Positions 5,687 to 6,803 of a stretch of 6,803 bases of DNA are shown here, one piece after another. The translations under genes and the position numbers were made by a program. Numbering within the stretch: position 1 is the stretch's first letter; every line of letters begins with the position of its first letter. Where the stretch lies: contig JADFCT010000209.1 of assembly GCA_017161665.1 (NCBI GenBank), positions 1 to 6,803 on the forward strand, read 5' to 3'. The notes beneath the pieces are model-generated. The model was given only the letters and a program-made list of their open reading frames with translations, searched no databases and had not been told where the DNA came from. This DNA is from Candidatus Sumerlaeota bacterium (GTDB lineage: Bacteria; Sumerlaeota; Sumerlaeia; JADFCT01).

Positions 5687-6802
5687 TCATCGCCTGGCGT
5701 ATTTTTCGATCAAAGCGCCGCCATAGGCGGCTAAATCAGCAATCCGCTTTTCAGGATCATCCCAGGCCGGATTCAACTCGCCGTCTGCATCGACATACCC
5801 ACAATGGCCATGCAGCCCCAAATGCTGATGGGCAGCCACCACGCGGGCGCCTTCCCAAAAGATTTCGCGCGTTTCCTCATCAATCGCGGCGCCCTCCAGA
5901 CAGAACGGTTCCAATGGTATCAAATCCAACGTGTTGTGCTCCGTTCCCGCCGTCACGATCATCCCGGCGGCGCGCATGGCCATGACGTATTTCTTGAGCA
6001 TTTCAGGACGGTTGCGGAGCGGAATGAATTCGGCTGCATAGAGCCCCCTTGTCTGGAGTTCGGCAACCAGTTTTTCCACAGGCTCCTCAAAACCACAGAT
6101 CGGATGGGCGCCGTCAGCCAGCGTGGGATAACACGGGATGCCACCCAAGGCCAGAATCAATTCGTGCGCTTCATCAAAGGAAACGAACGTCTCCGTGACA
6201 AATGCCGGCTTGCCGGCTTTCATCAGAGTGGAGCGGATTTCATTCTGAATAGCGACCGAATCACTCGGCGCGTCGTCTGCCGTCAAGCCCAAAGCCTTGC
6301 CGACAACCTCGCCTCGCTCGGAAGTGGTGACTGTTTTGGAAAGGGCTTGCTGATACGCCTGCGCAATATGCCGCTCCTGAATATACACCGTCTCACGCGG
6401 GCTGCCGTGGCGGGCCACGATCATGGCGATGACATCGTCCGCCGTCAGTTGAAGGTCCACCCCCCGCTCGACCAACACAGCGCCCAGAAGACGCGTCATT
6501 TCCGCCATTCGTTCGGAATCGTTTCGGCGGATTGTCTCCATCAGCGCGGAGGCGCGTTCGTTCGGCTCTGCAAACTGGCTGATCCCTTTTCCACAAATAT
6601 AGAATTTGCCGGGATTGCCGGGGTCGTTGACTTTAACGCCCGACGCCACCAGGTCCTCAATCAGGCAAATGATTTCCAGACCGAAAAGGGGAAAGAGTCC
6701 TGCATTGTGCGCCCGCGTGACGAAATCGCCATAGACGGTGAAATCGTAATAGTTACTGATCCCTATAATGCCCATTTCCTGCTCACAGGCCAGATCGACG
6801 GC
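5687..6802 (-). CDS. PHP-fold protein with altered metal-site motifs (5' partial)
   Basis: Putative member of the PHP (polymerase and histidinol phosphatase) superfamily, whose active members are metal-dependent phosphoesterases. Residues are counted from the ATG at 6775. Family-like features: GIIGISNYYDFTVYGDF (2-18) where PHP proteins have an ITDH loop, LFPLFGLEI (27-35, Glu34 as in the usual G-x-E), a helical insert (about 70-160) with LTADDVIAMIVARHG and ERHIAQA like the RPHIA segment of YciV/TrpH-type enzymes, a GGIPCYPTLADGAHP stretch (211-225) where GG-x-x-LAHP is usual, and a late strand IVTAGTEHNTLD (273-284) in place of the T-G-S-D-x-H strand. The frame is open to the right edge (ending upstream in ACEQE). 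AGGA abuts the ATG at 6775, too close for a ribosome site, so the N-terminus with the usual H-x-H motif lies outside the window. Substrate and activity cannot be assigned. Confidence 0.8.
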   Translation of the reverse strand, partial: AVDLACEQEMGIIGISNYYDFTVYGDFVTRAHNAGLFPLFGLEIICLIEDLVASGVKVNDPGNPGKFYICGKGISQFAEPNERASALMETIRRNDSERMAEMTRLLGAVLVERGVDLQLTADDVIAMIVARHGSPRETVYIQERHIAQAYQQALSKTVTTSERGEVVGKALGLTADDAPSDSVAIQNEIRSTLMKAGKPAFVTETFVSFDEAHELILALGGIPCYPTLADGAHPICGFEEPVEKLVAELQTRGLYAAEFIPLRNRPEMLKKYVMAMRAAGMIVTAGTEHNTLDLIPLEPFCLEGAAIDEETREIFWEGARVVAAHQHLGLHGHCGYVDADGELNPAWDDPEKRIADLAAYGGALIEKYARR

Positions 6803-6803
6803 A

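Overview
The window holds four protein-coding genes and short intergenic gaps. It has no RNA genes, mobile elements or CRISPR. A plus-strand gene, cut by the left edge, encodes a GAF-domain SpoIIE/RsbU-type PP2C serine phosphatase. Converging on it, and overlapping its 3' end by 14 bp, is a minus-strand gene for a phenylacetate-CoA ligase (PaaK family). Upstream of that ligase, also on the minus strand, is a large gene for a secreted multi-domain protein: signal peptide, two related carbohydrate-binding-like beta-sandwich modules, an Ig-like segment, a CBM9-like module, a Pro/Thr linker, thrombospondin type 3 calcium repeats and a C-terminal dockerin-like duplex. At the right edge is a minus-strand gene for a PHP-fold protein, missing its N-terminus, in which some canonical metal-site motifs are altered.

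The origin looks bacterial. The GC content appears moderately high, the secreted gene has a strong AGGAGG ribosome binding site, and a GAF-SpoIIE phosphatase is present. A Pro/Thr linker followed by TSP3 repeats and a dockerin-like end is common in environmental, mostly uncultured, anaerobic or polysaccharide-using lineages (PVC-related groups, Hydrogenedentota- or Sumerlaeota-like bacteria). This placement is an inference from domain style; no marker gene is present to settle it.

Layout: 1-1343 phosphatase (+); 1330-2637 paaK-like ligase (-); 2638-2823 intergenic, with a candidate ligase promoter and a perfect 15-bp hairpin that probably ends the secreted-protein transcript; 2824-5523 secreted protein (-); 5524-5686 intergenic, with the secreted gene's ribosome binding site and a weak promoter candidate; 5687 to the right edge PHP-like protein (-). 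The three minus-strand genes are separated by gaps of 163-186 bp with their own signals, so they look like separate transcription units and not one operon. I see no pathway linking the four products: one is signalling, one is aryl-acid activation, one binds extracellular glycan or calcium, and one is a putative metal-dependent hydrolase relative.

I did not find a convincing undescribed multi-gene system. The points most worth a second look are the secreted protein with dockerin ends but no visible catalytic domain, and the altered motifs of the PHP-like protein.
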